From Lachnospiraceae bacterium (lineage in GTDB: Bacteria; Bacillota; Clostridia; Lachnospirales; Lachnospiraceae): 64,000 nucleotides of DNA. The notes beneath the pieces are model-generated. The model was not told the origin of the DNA and ran no database searches. It saw nothing but the letters and a program-made list of their open reading frames with translations. The stretch's first letter is position 1; each line of letters opens with the position of its first letter. The position numbers were made by a program, and so were the translations under genes. Positions 61,764 through 64,000 of the stretch are shown here, piece after piece. The stretch lies in the NCBI GenBank assembly GCA_017620255.1, contig JAFZQU010000028.1, positions 62,001-126,000 of the forward strand, written 5' to 3'.

Positions 61764-62129
61764 TTAGTCTTCTTTCTGATCGGGATCTTTGATCTCAACG
61801 ATCTCACCGTCCGTCCAGATCCTTTCCAGATCGTAGAACTCCCTGCTTTCCTGATCAAAGATATGGATGACGACATCCTGGTAATCCATTAAGATCCAGT
61901 TTCCGAGTCTGTATCCTTCCACGGCTCTCGGATGATACCCTTCCTTGGACAGCTTTTCTTCCACGAGATCCGTCATTGCATGGATCTGGTTGATGTTCGA
62001 TCCGGTGGCGATCATAAAATAATCCGCCAGAATGCTGACCTTACTGATATCGATCACTTTGATATCATATGCTTTTTTTTCATCCAAAGCCTTAAAGGCT
62101 GTCTGTAACAGTTTTTCCGTATCGGTCAT
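61764..62129 (-). CDS. rsfS: Ribosome silencing factor RsfS
   Basis: A 121-residue RsfS (RsfA/YqeL/YbeB). It binds L14 on the 50S subunit and blocks subunit joining under poor nutrition. Motifs are IKVIDISKVSILADYFMIATGSN and the C-terminal WILMDYQDVVIHIFDQESREFYDLERIW. It ends the minus-strand operon obg-yhbY-nadD-yqeK-rsfS. Confidence 0.97.
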   Translation of the reverse strand: MTDTEKLLQTAFKALDEKKAYDIKVIDISKVSILADYFMIATGSNINQIHAMTDLVEEKLSKEGYHPRAVEGYRLGNWILMDYQDVVIHIFDQESREFYDLERIWTDGEIVEIKDPDQKED

Positions 62130-62138
62130 GTTATTTCC

Positions 62139-62750
62139 TCACGCCTGTAATTTGCTTACAAAAAAATCATGTGTTTTTTGCGTTGTTTCGTCTATTTCAG
62201 TCTCCATATGCCTTAAATAGGCAAGTGTTGCCTTTAAGATCATGACTAAGGCACGGTCGATATTCATAAACGCCTGTTTTCTGATCTCATCGATATCCGG
62301 GAGCGGTTCCCTGTTTGGTTCGATATAATCCGCCACAAATATGATCTTGTCAAGCAGCGTCATGTCCGGACTGCCTGTGGTATGGTGCAGGATCGCGTTA
62401 AAGATCTCTTTATCATGCACATGATATTTTTTGGCGGCGATCACAGCGCCCACCTTGGCGTGCAGCAGGGACGGATTTCGTTTCTCCGCTTCCGTGATCT
62501 CAATATTATAACGTTCGCAATTTTTAATGAGTTCGTCTCCGCTCATGTATTTGGCGCAGTCGTGCAGCAGGCCGGCGCACATGGTCTTGTTCAGTTCTGT
62601 CTCATAGCGCATTGCCAAAGCTGCAGCCGTATAGGTGACGCCGATCGTATGCTGAAATCTGTTTGCGGACAGTTTCCGTTTCAGCTGTTTTTCCATTTTA
62701 GCAAGATCATAAACTTTCTTTTTTCCCAAACCAAGCATGTTTTTTCCCAT
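62139..62750 (-). CDS. yqeK: HD domain phosphohydrolase YqeK, symmetrical Ap4A hydrolase family
   Basis: A 203-residue HD-domain protein. Members hydrolyse Ap4A symmetrically. The metal motif is LLHDCAKYMSGDEL near residue 65, with a preceding FQHTIGVTYTAAALA. LHAKVGAVIAAKKYHV and FVADYIEPNREP follow. The start at 62750, two bases after the nadD stop, has a weak ribosome site; later Met codons (residue 5 or 19) are possible. It lies between nadD and rsfS, the usual order. Confidence 0.93.
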   Translation of the reverse strand: MGKNMLGLGKKKVYDLAKMEKQLKRKLSANRFQHTIGVTYTAAALAMRYETELNKTMCAGLLHDCAKYMSGDELIKNCERYNIEITEAEKRNPSLLHAKVGAVIAAKKYHVHDKEIFNAILHHTTGSPDMTLLDKIIFVADYIEPNREPLPDIDEIRKQAFMNIDRALVMILKATLAYLRHMETEIDETTQKTHDFFVSKLQA

Positions 62751-62751
62751 T

Positions 62752-63363
62752 CTATTCGTTATCCGTATTGTATAACTGATGTTCTCTTATATATGCGATC
62801 ACTGCATCCGGTACATAATAACGGATGCTTTGTTTTTGCCGGATCCGTTCCCGGATCATACTGGATGAGATCGCAAGATCCGGTGTATCCAGTAAGATCA
62901 CAGTTGCGCCATACTGTTCTTCTAACATAGCTTTCTGTGTCTGTAACGCCTGATATTCCGTAAAGTCGCGCGGAGCGATCACAAGGTCAGCCATTTGTAA
63001 GATCTGATCGGGTTCTCTCCAGGTATGGATACTCATCAGGATATCCGCACCGCCGATAAAGAACAGCTCCGCATCCGGCAGTTCATCCTTAAGGATACGC
63101 AGGGTATCAACGGTATAGGAGTTCCCATCCCTGTCTGTTTCAATCGTAGAGAGTACAAAATGCGGATTGTTTTCGATCGCAAGCTCCACCATGCGGATCC
63201 TGTCTTTTGCAGGCAGGATCTCACGCCGGTCTTTCAGATATGAAACGCCGCTTGGCATAAAAAGTACCTGATCCAGTTTCAATGCATCATAAGCATTCTC
63301 TGCAAGGATCAGATGCCCGGTATGAATAGGATTAAAAGTTCCGCCAAGAATTCCGCATTTCAT
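62752..63363 (-). CDS. nadD: Nicotinate-nucleotide adenylyltransferase
   Basis: A protein of about 203 residues making nicotinate adenine dinucleotide from NaMN and ATP. The nucleotidyltransferase motif GGTFNPIHTGHLILAE is at the start, then FIGGADIL in the middle and DLAISSSMIRERIRQ near the end. The ATG at 63363 is favoured because GGTGA lies before it; an ATG four codons earlier at 63375 is possible. Confidence 0.96.
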   Translation of the reverse strand: MKCGILGGTFNPIHTGHLILAENAYDALKLDQVLFMPSGVSYLKDRREILPAKDRIRMVELAIENNPHFVLSTIETDRDGNSYTVDTLRILKDELPDAELFFIGGADILMSIHTWREPDQILQMADLVIAPRDFTEYQALQTQKAMLEEQYGATVILLDTPDLAISSSMIRERIRQKQSIRYYVPDAVIAYIREHQLYNTDNE

Positions 63364-63410
63364 TTGATTCACCATTTTATGTCAACCATTGCATAAAAGA
63401 ACAAAGTAAT

Positions 63411-63701
63411 TCACACAGGAAGCTTGATCTTCGGTTTTTTGGCATCCGGTTTATATAATATGATCTTTTTGCCGATCACCTGTACCACTTCCGAATGGGT
63501 CCGCTCGGAAAGGATCTGCGCGATCTCACGCGGATCATCCGCACAGTTTTTCAGTACGCCGATCTTGATCAGTTCCCTGGCATCAAGGGCTTCCCGTACA
63601 GATTCCACCACTTCCGGTGCGACAGATGCTTTTCCGACATGAATGATCGCATCCATGGTCGCAGCTAGACTCTTTAAATAGGCTCTCTGCCTGCTGGTCA
63701 T
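63411..63701 (-). CDS. yhbY: Ribosome assembly RNA-binding protein YhbY
   Basis: A 96-residue CRM-domain protein. It starts MTSRQRAYLKSLAATMDAIIHVGKASVAPEVVESVREALDARELIKIGVLKNC, with the RNA-binding GxxG-type loop in HVGKAS. YhbY associates with pre-50S particles. It lies 14 bases after obg in the minus-strand operon. Confidence 0.96.
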   Translation of the reverse strand: MTSRQRAYLKSLAATMDAIIHVGKASVAPEVVESVREALDARELIKIGVLKNCADDPREIAQILSERTHSEVVQVIGKKIILYKPDAKKPKIKLPV

Positions 63702-63715
63702 ATATCTAATCCTCT

Positions 63716-64000
63716 CTATTTGTAATAGTCAAATTCGTGTCCGTACATCCTGACAGTATCGCCTTCTTTGATCCCGAGCGCCTCAAGCTCATCGAGGATC
63801 CCGTTATCCTTCAGGAAACTCTGGAAGAACAGGAAACCTTTCTCGGAATCCAGATTGGTATAGCCGAGCATTTTTTCGATCCTCGGTCCTTCGATCACAT
63901 ACTGATCTTCTTCCGCATCATAAGATACCGTGTAAGGATCTTTTGCATCCAGTGAAGCCCGATCGAGCGTCATTTCCGGTTTGAATACGACGGTCTCCTG
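63716..64000 (-). CDS. obg: GTPase Obg/CgtA, C-terminal part (gene continues beyond the window)
   Basis: The last 94 codons of an Obg GTPase. The visible part is the C-terminal OCT domain: DQYVIEGPRIEKMLGYTNLDSEKGFLFFQSFLKDNGILDELEALGIKEGDTVRMYGHEFDYY, with the EGDTVRMYGHEF end typical of the family. The frame stays open to the window edge, so the Obg and G domains lie outside. Obg acts in late 50S assembly and stress signalling. Confidence 0.93.
   Translation of the reverse strand, partial: QETVVFKPEMTLDRASLDAKDPYTVSYDAEEDQYVIEGPRIEKMLGYTNLDSEKGFLFFQSFLKDNGILDELEALGIKEGDTVRMYGHEFDYYK

Noticed and set aside
1-64000. A new defence, biosynthetic or mobile system
   Set aside because: I looked for clusters of unknown genes, toxin-antitoxin pairs, transposases, reverse transcriptases and tRNA-associated islands and found none; the window is core chromosome.

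Overview
The window is a gene-dense stretch of ordinary chromosome from a Gram-positive Clostridia bacterium, most probably a member of the Lachnospiraceae. The grounds are gene content and order: ruvAB-zapA-U32 peptidase, mreBCD-pbp2-minC-rodA-mgsA, yggS-sepF-lspA-rluD, and obg-yhbY-nadD-yqeK-rsfS next to a lexA/LysM divergon. Other grounds are the sporulation protein GerW, HisZ paired with a short HisG, RecU as Holliday resolvase, strong GGAGG ribosome sites and several TTG starts. No rRNA, tRNA, insertion sequence, prophage, CRISPR array or defence island was seen. No gap between genes exceeds 300 bases; the largest is the lexA divergon at about 270.

Layout. 1-1.3 kb: end of leuD, then a NusG-II protein and a Gx transporter. 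1.3-5.6 kb: ruvAB, zapA, U32 peptidase. 5.6-8.4 kb: a SEDS glycosyltransferase with a class B PBP. 8.4-10.6 kb: Nudix, an unknown protein, DUF2953 and gerW behind a strong promoter with a palindromic operator-like site. 10.6-13.1 kb: rpmB (minus), then an Asp23 protein and a FakA-like kinase. 13.2-19.5 kb: recG and a type IIA topoisomerase pair that lacks the gyrase box. 19.5-26.2 kb: rsmD, coaD, a coiled-coil protein, a dipeptidase, an RNA methyltransferase, a small membrane protein, a pseudouridine synthase and recU. 26.2-31.2 kb: a partial histidine operon (hisZ, G, D, B, and IE with a decayed barrel). 31.3-32.1 kb: a small secreted repeat protein. 32.2-41.2 kb: radical SAM, DUF2344, rng, mutS, mutL, miaA. 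41.3-43.4 kb: a PLP lyase-family protein and radC. 43.4-51.8 kb: mreBCD, a large PBP2, minC without minDE, rodA, mgsA, and a DD-carboxypeptidase. 51.9-56.5 kb: a P-loop protein, an HlyD-like protein, yggS, sepF, lspA, rluD. 56.6-60.4 kb: a cytidylate-kinase-like protein, an AI-2E family permease, ttcA-like, a tyrosine recombinase. 60.4-61.7 kb: the divergent LysM (YneA-like) and lexA pair with several LexA boxes. 61.7-64 kb (minus strand): rsfS, yqeK, nadD, yhbY and the end of obg.

How it fits together. Most genes serve cell-wall growth and division (two SEDS/PBP pairs, MreBCD, MinC, SepF, ZapA, DacA, the SOS-linked LysM protein), DNA repair and topology (RuvAB, RecG, RecU, MutSL, RadC, LexA, topoisomerase), RNA modification and ribosome assembly, or histidine synthesis. 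I found no convincing undescribed multi-gene system. The points most worth a second look are regulatory or involve altered members of known families: the LexA-controlled consensus promoter of the LysM gene, minC without minDE, the HisIE fusion to a catalytically dead barrel, the mutually exclusive hairpins before the ttcA-like gene, the palindromes inside two promoters, and a strong bias for GATC at codon junctions.
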